In this document: one piece after another, positions 1 through 9,100 of the stretch
How positions within the stretch are numbered: the stretch's first letter is position 1
Layout: the number at the start of each line of letters is the position of its first letter
Assembly: GCA_017435245.1 (NCBI GenBank)
Contig: JAFSFK010000095.1
Span: 1-31,187 of the forward strand
Source of the DNA: Oscillospiraceae bacterium
Lineage (GTDB): Bacteria > Bacillota > Clostridia > Oscillospirales > Oscillospiraceae
Length of the DNA: 31,187 nt
Reading direction: 5' to 3'
The notes under the pieces: model-generated
Seen by the model: only the letters and a program-made list of their open reading frames with translations
The model's database searches: none
What the model was told of the DNA's origin: nothing
Translations under genes and position numbers: made by a program

Positions 1-2
1 CA

Positions 3-104
3 CATAATGCAAATTATGTAGCGCTTCTGGTTGGTACACATACGAAGGCAGCGGCGCTGATCAGCGGCCGGGACCTTTGTAGGATATTTTCAAAAATTAT
101 CTAA
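3..104 (+). CDS. Possible 3' end of an upstream gene (partial)
   Basis: One frame stays open from the left edge to a TAA at 102-104 and reads as a plausible protein tail of 33 residues that includes ALLVGTHTKAAALISG. The stop lies 19 bases before the protease start, which fits a tight operon. No family is recognisable from so short a piece. The stretch also contains two palindromes (2-19 and 55-66), so it could instead be a regulatory leader; no convincing sigma-A promoter was found in it. Confidence 0.4.
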   Translation, partial: HNANYVALLVGTHTKAAALISGRDLCRIFSKII

Positions 105-123
105 GACAGGAGAAGAGAACAAA

Positions 124-1638
124 ATGAAAAACAGCAAATCTTTACTGACTCGTGTGTTTGTCACTGCGCTGGTAGTATGTATGCTTGCATGCTTCCTGCT
201 CCCCACTGCCGTTCTGGCAGCCAGCGAGAAGGTCAACCAGGCAAAGTACGGTGTTCTGCAGGTCAACCTGGTGTACACCGATGACAACAACAGCAACAAT
301 GTCATTGCCTCCGGTACCGGCTTCCTGGTCAATGACAACACCCTGGTCACCTGCTACCACGTGGTGAACCTGGACGAAGGCGAGCTGGAGTACCTGGCAC
401 AGGCTCTGGGCAAGACCGTGGCTGAGATCAAGAGCCGTCTGTCCGTGTCCGTCACCGTTTCCCGTGACGTTACCATCGGCGCCAGCACTCTGACCGAAAG
501 CTTTGAGATGGACTTCGCTGTCCTGCGTCTGAGCAGCAGCCTCCAGGGCAAGACCCCCCTGCAGATCCGCTCCAGTGATACTGTGCAGCAGGCTGAGACT
601 GTTTACGCTATCGGCTTCCCCGATACCAGCATGCAGCTGCAGACCATCAACACCTACACCAGCGATGATGCAACCATCACTCAGGGCATCATCAACAAGA
701 TCGGTACCGGCGTAAACCTGTACTCCGGCGCCAACACCCACTACATCCAGACCAGCTGCAACCTGGACTACGGCAACTCCGGCGGCCCCATGGTTGATGA
801 GAATGGCTATGTTATCGGTGTTTCTCAGGGTGTCGTCGGCGACGATGTTACTGAGTACTACAACGCTGTCGCTGTGAACCAGGTTACCGAGGTTCTGGAC
901 GCTCTGGGTATTATCTACACCGCAGCAGGTGCTGTTGAGGAAGAGCCCGTTGAGGAAGAGCCCGTTGAGGAAGAGCCTGTTGAGAAAGAGCCTGTTGTGG
1001 AAGAACCCGTTGAGGTCCTGCCCCCCGTGGAAGAGCCCGTTGAGGCCCTGCCTCCCATCGAGGTTCCTGAGGCTAAGGGCCCCAATATGACCCTGATCCT
1101 GATCATTGCCGCTGTTGTGGTGGTTATCATTGTCGTGGTGGTCGTGGTCGTGATCCTGACCTCCGGCAAGAGCAAGCCCGCAGCTGCTCCTGTTCCCGCT
1201 CCCGCAGCCGCACGCCCCGTGCCTCCCGCACCCAGCGCCGGCTTCGCTCCCACTGCTCCCACCTATCCCGCACAGGGCGCCGGTGAGACCACCGTCCTGA
1301 GCAGCAGCGCTGGTGAGACCACCGTGCTGTCCCGCAACGCTGTCAACGGCGGTACCCTGACCCGTAAGCGCACCGGTGAGACCATCACCATCAATGCCGA
1401 TAACTTCGTCATCGGCCGTGAGCGCAAGGGCTCCAACTACTGCATCGCTGATAACAGCTCCGTCAGCCGCAGCCATGTGAAGCTGTCCGTCCGTGGCGGC
1501 GTTACCTACCTGACCGATCTGGGTGCTGCCAACGGTACCTTTGTTAACGGCGTGAAGGTGGTTGCCCGTCAGGAAGTCGCTCTGAAGAACGGCGATAAGA
1601 TCACTCTGGCTGACGAAGATCTGGAGTACAAGAACTAA
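124..1638 (+). CDS. Membrane-anchored trypsin-like serine protease with C-terminal FHA domain
   Basis: The protein has 504 residues; AGGAG at 108-112 supports the ATG. A signal peptide (about 1-33) precedes an HtrA/trypsin-type (S1C-like) protease domain of about 40-265. The catalytic triad is visible: His79 in TCYHVV, Asp130 in EMDFAVL and Ser219 in YGNSGGPM. No PDZ domain is seen. An acidic proline linker of five EEPVE-type repeats (about 270-315) leads to a membrane helix at 323-344. The tail then carries a Pro/Ala linker, two GETTVL motifs (387-391 and 397-401) and an FHA domain (about 424-500) with VIGRE, the S-R-S-H motif and N-G-T. The topology is therefore protease outside, FHA inside. 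Codon use is strongly biased, suggesting high expression. The protease substrate is unknown. By analogy with GarA/OdhI, a phosphorylated ETT motif could bind the FHA domain in cis or in trans; that is inference. Confidence 0.9.
   Translation: MKNSKSLLTRVFVTALVVCMLACFLLPTAVLAASEKVNQAKYGVLQVNLVYTDDNNSNNVIASGTGFLVNDNTLVTCYHVVNLDEGELEYLAQALGKTVAEIKSRLSVSVTVSRDVTIGASTLTESFEMDFAVLRLSSSLQGKTPLQIRSSDTVQQAETVYAIGFPDTSMQLQTINTYTSDDATITQGIINKIGTGVNLYSGANTHYIQTSCNLDYGNSGGPMVDENGYVIGVSQGVVGDDVTEYYNAVAVNQVTEVLDALGIIYTAAGAVEEEPVEEEPVEEEPVEKEPVVEEPVEVLPPVEEPVEALPPIEVPEAKGPNMTLILIIAAVVVVIIVVVVVVVILTSGKSKPAAAPVPAPAAARPVPPAPSAGFAPTAPTYPAQGAGETTVLSSSAGETTVLSRNAVNGGTLTRKRTGETITINADNFVIGRERKGSNYCIADNSSVSRSHVKLSVRGGVTYLTDLGAANGTFVNGVKVVARQEVALKNGDKITLADEDLEYKN
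934..1008 (+). repeat. 15-bp in-frame tandem repeat, five degenerate copies
   Basis: The unit GTTGAGGAAGAGCCC recurs at 934, 949, 964, 979 and 994; the last three copies diverge by one to a few bases. It encodes the E-E-P-V linker between the protease domain and the membrane helix. Copy-number change would alter linker length without a frameshift. Confidence 0.85.
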
Positions 1639-1682
1639 TTAAAATCAAACTGGTGTAATTTGAAACTATTTGGAGGGCAATC

Positions 1683-2450
1683 ATGAATTTCTTAACAGCA
1701 TTCCACACCGATGTCGGAATTAGAAAGAAAACAAATCAGGATTCCCTTCTGATTCACCAGGCACAGACGGATTCCGGAAATGTGCTTTTAGCAGTTATTT
1801 GTGACGGTATGGGCGGCCTTGCCAAAGGCGAGGTCGCCAGTGCCTGCATGATTCGCGCTTTTTCAGATTGGTTTCGTCTGGAACTCCCCGGTATGCTCAG
1901 CGCAGGCCTCCAGCCGGAGGCCCTGCGCACGAGCTGGGAGCAGCTTGTGAGCAGCGTGAATCAGAGGATCACCGATTACTCGGATCGGAACAATGTCACT
2001 ATGGGCACCACCTGTGTGGCCCTTTTGATCATCAACGAAACCTACTACATTATGAACATCGGCGACAGCCGTATCTACTTAATTTCGGATAATATCTATC
2101 AGCTCACAAAGGATCAGACTTATGTACAGCGGGAGATGGACGCAGGCCGTATGACCTACGAGGAATCTCTGACCGACCCCCAGCGCAGTGTTCTGCTGCA
2201 GTGTGTGGGCGCATCCGCTGTGATCGAGCCGGATTTCTTTATGGGCGAAGTGAAAATAAATCAATGCTATATGCTGTGCTGTGACGGCTTCCGTCACGTG
2301 ATCGGCGCTCAGGAATTTTTTGATGTGCTGAATCCTTCCGTCAATACCGATGCAGGAGTCATGCAGCAAAATCTGGTCTATCTGACAGAGCTTAACAAGC
2401 AGCGCAATGAGGTCGATAACATTACCGCTGCACTGATTCGCACATATTAA
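1683..2450 (+). CDS. PP2C-family Ser/Thr protein phosphatase (PrpC/Stp-like)
   Basis: This 255-residue protein has the usual length of a bacterial PP2C catalytic domain. Metal-binding motifs are intact: a D near residue 11 with K-x-N-Q-D-S after it, CDGMGG (about 40-45), GDSRIYLI (about 126-133), a CDGF motif near 200 and the terminal DNITAALI. A GGAGGG sequence precedes the ATG. It should remove phosphate from Ser/Thr sites placed by the adjacent kinases. It has no membrane segment and is therefore cytosolic. It sits 20 bases before the first kinase, the standard phosphatase-kinase pairing of Firmicutes, but here inside a type VII-like secretion locus. Confidence 0.95.
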   Translation: MNFLTAFHTDVGIRKKTNQDSLLIHQAQTDSGNVLLAVICDGMGGLAKGEVASACMIRAFSDWFRLELPGMLSAGLQPEALRTSWEQLVSSVNQRITDYSDRNNVTMGTTCVALLIINETYYIMNIGDSRIYLISDNIYQLTKDQTYVQREMDAGRMTYEESLTDPQRSVLLQCVGASAVIEPDFFMGEVKINQCYMLCCDGFRHVIGAQEFFDVLNPSVNTDAGVMQQNLVYLTELNKQRNEVDNITAALIRTY

Positions 2451-2469
2451 ACTGAGGAGAGAAACAGAT

Positions 2470-3783
2470 ATGATGAACGCTGGGCAAGTGCTCAACGATC
2501 GCTATGAGATCTTAAAGGAGATCGGCAAGGGCGGTATGAGTACCGTATACCAAGCCCGAGATCTGATAAACGGAAAGCTTTTGGCGGTGAAGGATGCCAT
2601 CCGCTCCGGTCAGGACCAAAACCAGGCGGTGGAGCAGAAGCTGGTGGACGAGGGCTATATGCTCAAGGAGCTGTCCAATCCCCATCTGCCGAAGATCCAT
2701 GATATTATCGAGAAGCCCGACAGCTTCCTGCTGGTTATGGATTATATTCAGGGCGAGAGCCTGGACCGGGTCATCAGCCGGGAGGGTGCCCAGCCTTTGG
2801 AGCGGGTGCTGGACTGGGGTGTGCAGATCTGCGATGTGTTTGATTACCTGCACAGCCGGCCGACCCCCATTATCTACCGGGATATGAAACCGGCAAACGT
2901 GATGCTTCAGCCTAACGGTCAGCTGATGATGATCGACTTCGGTACGGCCCGCAACCAAAAGGTGGGCGTGGCCATGGCGGCGGATACCCTTTGTCTGGGA
3001 ACTGCCGGCTTTGCCGCACCGGAGCAGTTCGGCGGCATCGGACAGAGTACCCCCAGAACCGACATCTTCTGTCTGGGTGCTACCTTATATAATATGATCA
3101 CCGGCCACAGCCCCTGCGACCGGCCTCAGGGCATCCTTCCGCTGGAGAACTGGAATCCGGCTTTGAAGGACAGTCCCATCAGTTACATTATATATAAATG
3201 TACCAGAAATGACCCTGATTCCCGTTACCAGTCGGCACGGGAGCTGCGGGAGGACCTGGTAAAGGCTCAGAACGGAACCTTTGGCGATCCTTCCACCTGG
3301 GGGAAATCCGGAAAACTCAGCGGCAACCTGAAAAAAGACTGGCAGAAACAGAATGTAAAGACTGCCGGCGGTTTGAGCGGCGGGCTTTCCGGCTTGCTGC
3401 AGCGAAATAAGCCTGTGGCAACTGAAAAAGCAAAATCCGGTGAGCTTAAAGCTCCCGAGCCCATTGTTTCCGGAAGCGGCTGGCAGACGGTACACGCAGT
3501 ACCAGCCAATCATGCCGCACAAAACGTGACGGAAACCCGGGCGGATATACATTATAATAATATATACGATCCTGCGCCGGCGGCAGCGCCTCAGGCGGAA
3601 GCATCCCCCTGGAAGCGGCTGACCCTGATCGGTCTTGTGATTGCTGTGGCAATGATGGTGCTGAGTTTTGTGTTTCTTCTGGCGGCACTGCCCATCATTG
3701 GATTCGTATTTATGATCATTGCCTTTGGCGCAGCTGTGCTGGCTGTGGTGGGTGTGATCTTTGCCAGAGTGGCAGGAAAGTAA
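2470..3783 (+). CDS. Membrane Ser/Thr protein kinase 1 (Hanks type)
   Basis: The protein has 437 residues; GAGGAG at 2454-2459 serves the double ATG. The N-terminal kinase domain (about 12-270) has the glycine loop IGKGGMSTVY, Lys41 in the V-K motif, the catalytic loop IYRDMKPAN (Asp138), IDFGTAR (Asp156) and AAPEQF. The usual HRD is YRD, a common variant in clostridial kinases. A Gly/Ser/Lys-rich linker (270-380) leads to two closely spaced membrane helices (about 384-407 and 409-432) with almost no outside domain, so it is unlikely to be a PASTA-type cell-wall sensor. It is closely similar to the next kinase over the catalytic domain, indicating tandem duplication followed by exchange of the C-terminal part. 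Likely substrates are the ETxVL motifs encoded nearby (inference). Confidence 0.95.
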   Translation: MMNAGQVLNDRYEILKEIGKGGMSTVYQARDLINGKLLAVKDAIRSGQDQNQAVEQKLVDEGYMLKELSNPHLPKIHDIIEKPDSFLLVMDYIQGESLDRVISREGAQPLERVLDWGVQICDVFDYLHSRPTPIIYRDMKPANVMLQPNGQLMMIDFGTARNQKVGVAMAADTLCLGTAGFAAPEQFGGIGQSTPRTDIFCLGATLYNMITGHSPCDRPQGILPLENWNPALKDSPISYIIYKCTRNDPDSRYQSARELREDLVKAQNGTFGDPSTWGKSGKLSGNLKKDWQKQNVKTAGGLSGGLSGLLQRNKPVATEKAKSGELKAPEPIVSGSGWQTVHAVPANHAAQNVTETRADIHYNNIYDPAPAAAPQAEASPWKRLTLIGLVIAVAMMVLSFVFLLAALPIIGFVFMIIAFGAAVLAVVGVIFARVAGK

Positions 3784-3814
3784 GGTTCCTGCCGAAAAGT
3801 GGAGGTAGTAAGAG

Positions 3815-5569
3815 ATGTTACAAATTGGTTCGCTGGTCGACAATAAGTACAAAATACTGAGTGAAGTCGGCCATGGCGGTATGAGCGTCGTTTACCTTGC
3901 CATCAATGAGCGTGCAAATAAAACTTGGGCGGTCAAGGAGATCCGCAAGGACGGCGTTTGCGATTTTGAAGCGGTGAAGCAGGGCCTGGTGGTCGAGACC
4001 GATATGCTGAAAAAGCTGAATCACCAGTTCCTTCCCAGTATCATCGACGTGATCGATACGGAAGACAGCTTCCTGATCGTTATGGACTATATCGAAGGCA
4101 AGAGCCTGAACAGTGTCCTCAAGAGCGGCGGTGCGCAGCCTCAGGATCTGGTGGTGAAGTGGGGCATCCAGCTGTGTGATGTGCTGGGTTACCTCCACAG
4201 CCGGGAGCCTGCTATTATCTACCGTGATATGAAGCCGGCCAACGTTATGCTGCGGCCCAACGGTGATATCACCCTGATCGACTTCGGTACGGCCCGTGAG
4301 TTCAAGAACCGGGCAATGGTGGAGGACACCACTTGTCTGGGTACCCGTGGCTATGCGGCTCCGGAGCAGTTCGGCGGCAGAGGCCAGACCGATGCCCGGA
4401 CGGATATCTACTGCCTGGGTGCCACCCTGTACCACCTGATCACCGGACACTCTCCGGCAGAGCCCCCTTATGAGATCAAGCCTCTGAGCTATTGGGATCC
4501 CTCTTTCTACGGCAGCGGTATTGAGCAGATCATTGCCAAGTGCTGCCAGCAGGATCCTGAGCACCGTTACCAGAGCTGTGCTGAGCTGATGTACGATCTG
4601 GAGAACGTCCATTCCCTGGATCTGGTCACCCAGCGCAAGCGCACCCAGAAGTGGGCAGCGTTTGTGGCCAGCGCAGTTATGTTTGGCGTGGGACTTCTTG
4701 GTGTAGTAGGCTTCTCCGTTGCCAAGAATGCGGCAATGACGGAAAGTTATGACTACTATATCAGTCAGGCTGAGATGACCACCGGCGCCGAGAATTTCGG
4801 GACCTTTGTGGATTATATCAAGCGGGCCATCGATGTGGATCCCGGCGGACACAGAGCCTATGATGTACTCTTGTCCAGAATCGAGGAGGACGGTAAGTTC
4901 TCTGCGGATACCGAGTGGAGCCCTCTGCTGGAATGCCTCAACGACGAGGGAGAGGGCAGAAATCAGGCCAATGATGAGTACTTAAAGGACAGCGATACAG
5001 ACGGCTATGCGGATATCCAGTTCCGTGTAGGCAAGCTGCTGTTTTTAATGAGCGAAGGAAATGATGCGGATCTGCGTCGTTCCGTGGGCTATTTCAACAA
5101 GGCCCTGAACGAAGGTGGAATGCTGGACTCTCAGGATCAGGATGTTCTCCAGAAGGCCAATATCGCCAGTTCTTTGGCGACCATCGGTTCTTCTTTGGAA
5201 TCTCTGACCGCCGGTTCCAATATGTATACAGATCAGGAATATGAATTTGCGGATCTTTTTGAGGATCTGAATATGCTGGTCAGCAACTACAGCATTGACA
5301 GTATGGGTGGCAGACAGTACGGCATTGCCCTGTATAACCGGGTGGCTGCAATGATGGTCCGTTACAGCAGCGAATTCCGCAACGACGGCATCAGCATCGA
5401 TGCTATCACCCAACTGCTCGATACGCTGGAAGGTGCCCTGACGCAGGTCAACAGCACCCTGACGGATTCGGAAAGCAGACACGGTTTCCCGGAGCTGATC
5501 AGCAATGCGCTGCGCAATGTAGCCACTGCAAGAAATAATATCAATGCTTTGGCAGGAGGTGTTGGCTAA
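3815..5569 (+). CDS. Membrane Ser/Thr protein kinase 2 with helical-repeat C-terminal domain
   Basis: The 584-residue protein starts after GGAGG at 3800-3804. The kinase domain (about 11-268) has VGHGGMSVVYLA, Lys41, IYRDMKPANVML with Asp138, IDFGTAR with Asp156 and AAPEQFGG; all catalytic residues are present. One membrane helix (about 280-303) is followed by roughly 280 residues with TPR-like helical character (for example an FVDYIKRAIDVDP segment), probably outside the membrane if the kinase is inside. That makes it a plausible sensor arm. The stop codon overlaps the next start (TAATG), so translation is probably coupled to the downstream membrane protein. It is a paralogue of kinase 1 in the catalytic domain but not in the C-terminal half. 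Confidence 0.95.
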   Translation: MLQIGSLVDNKYKILSEVGHGGMSVVYLAINERANKTWAVKEIRKDGVCDFEAVKQGLVVETDMLKKLNHQFLPSIIDVIDTEDSFLIVMDYIEGKSLNSVLKSGGAQPQDLVVKWGIQLCDVLGYLHSREPAIIYRDMKPANVMLRPNGDITLIDFGTAREFKNRAMVEDTTCLGTRGYAAPEQFGGRGQTDARTDIYCLGATLYHLITGHSPAEPPYEIKPLSYWDPSFYGSGIEQIIAKCCQQDPEHRYQSCAELMYDLENVHSLDLVTQRKRTQKWAAFVASAVMFGVGLLGVVGFSVAKNAAMTESYDYYISQAEMTTGAENFGTFVDYIKRAIDVDPGGHRAYDVLLSRIEEDGKFSADTEWSPLLECLNDEGEGRNQANDEYLKDSDTDGYADIQFRVGKLLFLMSEGNDADLRRSVGYFNKALNEGGMLDSQDQDVLQKANIASSLATIGSSLESLTAGSNMYTDQEYEFADLFEDLNMLVSNYSIDSMGGRQYGIALYNRVAAMMVRYSSEFRNDGISIDAITQLLDTLEGALTQVNSTLTDSESRHGFPELISNALRNVATARNNINALAGGVG

Positions 5570-6093
5570 TGGATGCAGCAGCAAAGATGGAATTGTTTGG
5601 AAATCTGATGTATATTTCCATAGCCATCGCCGTTGTAGGCTTTGGCCTGGCAGTATTTTTCTTCTTTTTCTTTGATATCCGAAGCATTCGGGCGCTGATG
5701 ACCGGTAAGGCCAGACAGCAGACCATCCAGCGGATGGCAGAGCAGCACAGCAAGACCGGCACGCTGCGCCACATTACGGAAAACACCCGGGATCCTTCCC
5801 TTCCCCGGATCCAGCATCCTGCGATGCCTCCCACGGCGGAGATCAAAATGCCGGAGAACAAGCCTTATGATTTCGAGGCGGAAGAAACCGGTGTTCTCAG
5901 CGGAGCGGAGGAAACGGGCGTGCTGGGTGGACGGGAAGTCAATACGTCCACCGAGGTTACCGGCAGACAGTCGGATGCAGGTGAGACCAGTATCCTGACC
6001 CAGCCGGCACCCCAGCCGGATCCGGTGATCCCCGGCTTCCGGTTTGAGGTCACGGAAAGCACGATGCTGATCCATACCCAGGAATTCATTTAG
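5569..6093 (+). CDS. Membrane protein with repeated E-T-x-V-L phospho-acceptor-like motifs
   Basis: A 174-residue protein with AGGAGGTG just upstream, coupled to kinase 2 by a TAATG overlap. One long hydrophobic helix (about 12-36) is followed by a basic stretch (K/R at 38-55) and a disordered, presumably cytosolic tail. The tail holds EETGVL (105-110), EETGVL (114-119), GETSIL (138-143) and ESTML (163-167). These match the GETTVL motifs next to the FHA domain of the protease. No enzyme domain is visible and I know no named family. The natural reading is a membrane-bound scaffold phosphorylated on threonine and bound by FHA domains. The motif series is seen; the function is inferred. Confidence 0.85.
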   Translation: MDAAAKMELFGNLMYISIAIAVVGFGLAVFFFFFFDIRSIRALMTGKARQQTIQRMAEQHSKTGTLRHITENTRDPSLPRIQHPAMPPTAEIKMPENKPYDFEAEETGVLSGAEETGVLGGREVNTSTEVTGRQSDAGETSILTQPAPQPDPVIPGFRFEVTESTMLIHTQEFI

Positions 6094-6137
6094 TCAATAA
6101 TCCATATTTTATATAGAGGTTATTTGGAGGAAATTAT

Positions 6138-9100
6138 ATGAAAATGAAAGTAAATGGCACAAAGCGGCTGATGGCGATGCTTTTGGCAATCGTCATGGTG
6201 CTTAGCTACATTCCTGCAGGGGTTGTTGCGGAAGGCACCGAAACCATCGAGCCCGTGACGTTGAAGGCGGAGATCGTTCGTGAAGCGAAGGAGATCGTCC
6301 AGGAGCCTCAGACCACTGAGCCCGATGTAACTGAGCCCGATGTAACTGAGCCCGATGTAACTGAGCCCGATGTAACTGAGCCTCCCACTGATGGGGAGCA
6401 GGTTCTTGAGGAGATCCCCCAGCAGACGCCTCCTGTGGTGAGCAAACCCGTGTCCCACGAGTACACCTATACGGTTACCGTGACCGAGGGCACTGCGGCT
6501 GTGGCTCCCGACAAGTATACCGTCAAATGGTATGCTACCGTGGATGGCACAGAGCAGGAGCTGACCGATGACGACGCAGCTACTCCCAATGTGATCACCA
6601 CCACCTACGAGGCTGTTACCGCCAAGGTGGAATACAAAGGCATTCAGCTGTCTGTGGCCGGTGGTGCCGCCAACGGCGAAACCGTTGTAACTGCAGAGCA
6701 GGATGCCGGCTTCGTGGGCGGCAAGACTGTGTATGTGGGCGTTCCCTTTGCACTGCCCAAGAGCGTTCTGGTCAGCACCATCGAGGGCGGACTGGAGTAC
6801 AGCTATGTTACCGGTCTGTCTGCAGATGCAGATGGCAATGTGATCATGGAAGAGCCCAAGACCGTAACCATCACCGAAACCTGGGGAAAGGACGGCGTGG
6901 TTTACGCAAAGGTGGACAGCACGGTCACCGCTGAGTACCCCGAGGCAAGCGTTAGCGTTCAGGATTCTAATGAGGCTGGCTGGTACAACCAGAGAATTGA
7001 CGTGGTGGTTAATGTAAACTGCCCCGGTCTGACCGATTCCAAGTACCTGCCCGAGGTCACTGCTGACGGCCAGCGTTATTCATGGAATGATGCAAATCCC
7101 GCAGAGGGCGCATTTACTGCAAACTTCTCTGTAGATAAGCAGTGCGACATTTACTATGGCGACGAGCTGCTTAAGACGCTTAATGTGGATGCACAAAGAC
7201 CCGTTGTTGGTGCTGGCACTTTTGCCTTTGACCTGGGCGAAAAGACCTACATCTATCTGGATGCCAAGGTTGGCACCAGCGGTTTGAAGACCGTGACCAT
7301 CAACGGTACGAACTTTATCCCCAATCGTGCAAATCTCTATGAGATTGACAAGGCGAATACGGTCGAGATCGTTCTGACAAGCAATGCCGATCTGACCTCT
7401 GAGATCACCGATATCCGTAAGCAGGCTGAAATGAAGGTCAGCATCACCGAACCCAAGATTGAAACCGGCGAAGGCGGCAGCGTGGGCGGTAAGACCTATG
7501 TTATCTCCGGTAAGGAGATCGGCATCAGCGTTACCGGTGCGGATAACGGCAACTTCGGTATGGCCAGTGCGGTTGTCACCGACCTGAGCGACAACGCAGT
7601 TACCTTGAGCAAGGATTGGACCTATGTTGACGGTACCTGGAGCGCAGCTGTTTCCATCGTCGGTACTGTCAATGGACTGAAGGTCTCCTTCACCGATGTA
7701 AAGGGCCGTACCGCCACCGGTGAAATGACAACCGTCTACGAAGTGAATACCGAGGCTCCCAAGGTTACCTTCTCCGAACATACGGCTGTCAATACCGTTG
7801 GCAATGATACGGACGGCTATAAGGCCTACTTCAATGCAGATCAGACGTATGAAGTTACTGTTACAGATGCAAACCTGGCCAAGAATGGCAGTGGCAGCAT
7901 CATCCTGTCCTATGTGCTCAACGGTAATACCGTAACTGAGGATATCAGTAAATTCTCCGGTGAAAGCGGTATCCTTACTTATACCATTTCTCTGGTCAAC
8001 GGTGACACCCTGACCGATGTTCGGGTTACTGCTGTGGACAACACCAGCGCATCCTCCGGCGAGGTAACGGATCTGTCGAATCGCACCATGATCGTGGATA
8101 CAAAGAATCCTGAGATCATTGCTACCGTCACAGGTGTGGATTACTTTGTGGATGTTCCTGAAAAGGGTATCTTCGCAGTGGCAAAGAGCCTTAATTATAA
8201 GGATGGCGATGAAGCAGGTGAAGCTGCGGTGGTTACTGTTGAGGTGACTGTTACCGATGCCAACCTGGATGCAAGCCTGTATACCGGCAAAGAGTGGACA
8301 TACGATGCTGCAACCGGCTCCGCTGTGGGTGTTTTCACCACCACCATTGCTGATCACGCTACCGGAAAGCTGGATTTCGCATTTAAGAATGCTGACCTGG
8401 CAAAGAGAGTTGCCACCGAGGATGTGACCCTGAAGATCGACTCTGTGACTGACGGCAACGGCATCAAGAGCACCTATGTTGTTCCTTATAATGCGGATAC
8501 CGGTCATACCGGCAGTTTCAAGATTGACCGCCGTACTCCCGGTTCTAACAGCCAGACCGCTGTTCCCGAGATCAAGCTGACTGCTGACCTTTCCAACGGC
8601 ACGGTCAAGACCGCTACTGCCGACGGTAAGGACCTGTACAATGGCAGCTTTGCTTTCAACATGGTTGTTACTGATGAGAGCAAGGATAGCTTTGACTCCG
8701 GAATGAAGAGCGTTACCTGGTCTGTGGATGACGGCATTGCCGCTGACTTTATTTCCACTGTTGCCAATGAGGGCATCAGCGTGGATAACAAGTATGCCAT
8801 TGCCATCAATGCGAACGGCAACAATGAGACCAACGATGTTGCTTTGACGGTTATCGTTGAGGATGCTGTGGGCAACAAGTATACCTATGTCCACGAGTTT
8901 GCAGTTGACAACCTGGATCCCAGAATCGCTTATACCTTCAATGGCAAAAATACAATTGATGCCTATTACAATGAGCCTGTAAATGTTCAGGTCCAGATTG
9001 AGGATCTGAATATGGAGGCTACCTATGATTCTAAGAACGGTGTGTGGGATTGCCCCGGTCTTGGAATTGCAGTTACGAATCATACGGAGCTTGGCAGTGT

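Noticed and set aside
1..123. Promoter for the protease gene; palindromes at 2-19 and 55-66 as operators
   Set aside because: No -35/-10 pair with acceptable spacing was found, and the palindromes fall within a plausible partial coding tail.
934..1008. Short tandem repeats as a CRISPR-like array
   Set aside because: Contiguous 15-bp coding repeats with no spacers; they encode a proline/acidic linker.
142..1476. 444-residue antisense frame over the protease gene
   Set aside because: Composition is G/A/D/H-rich repeat shadow; the plus strand has complete protease, membrane and FHA domains.
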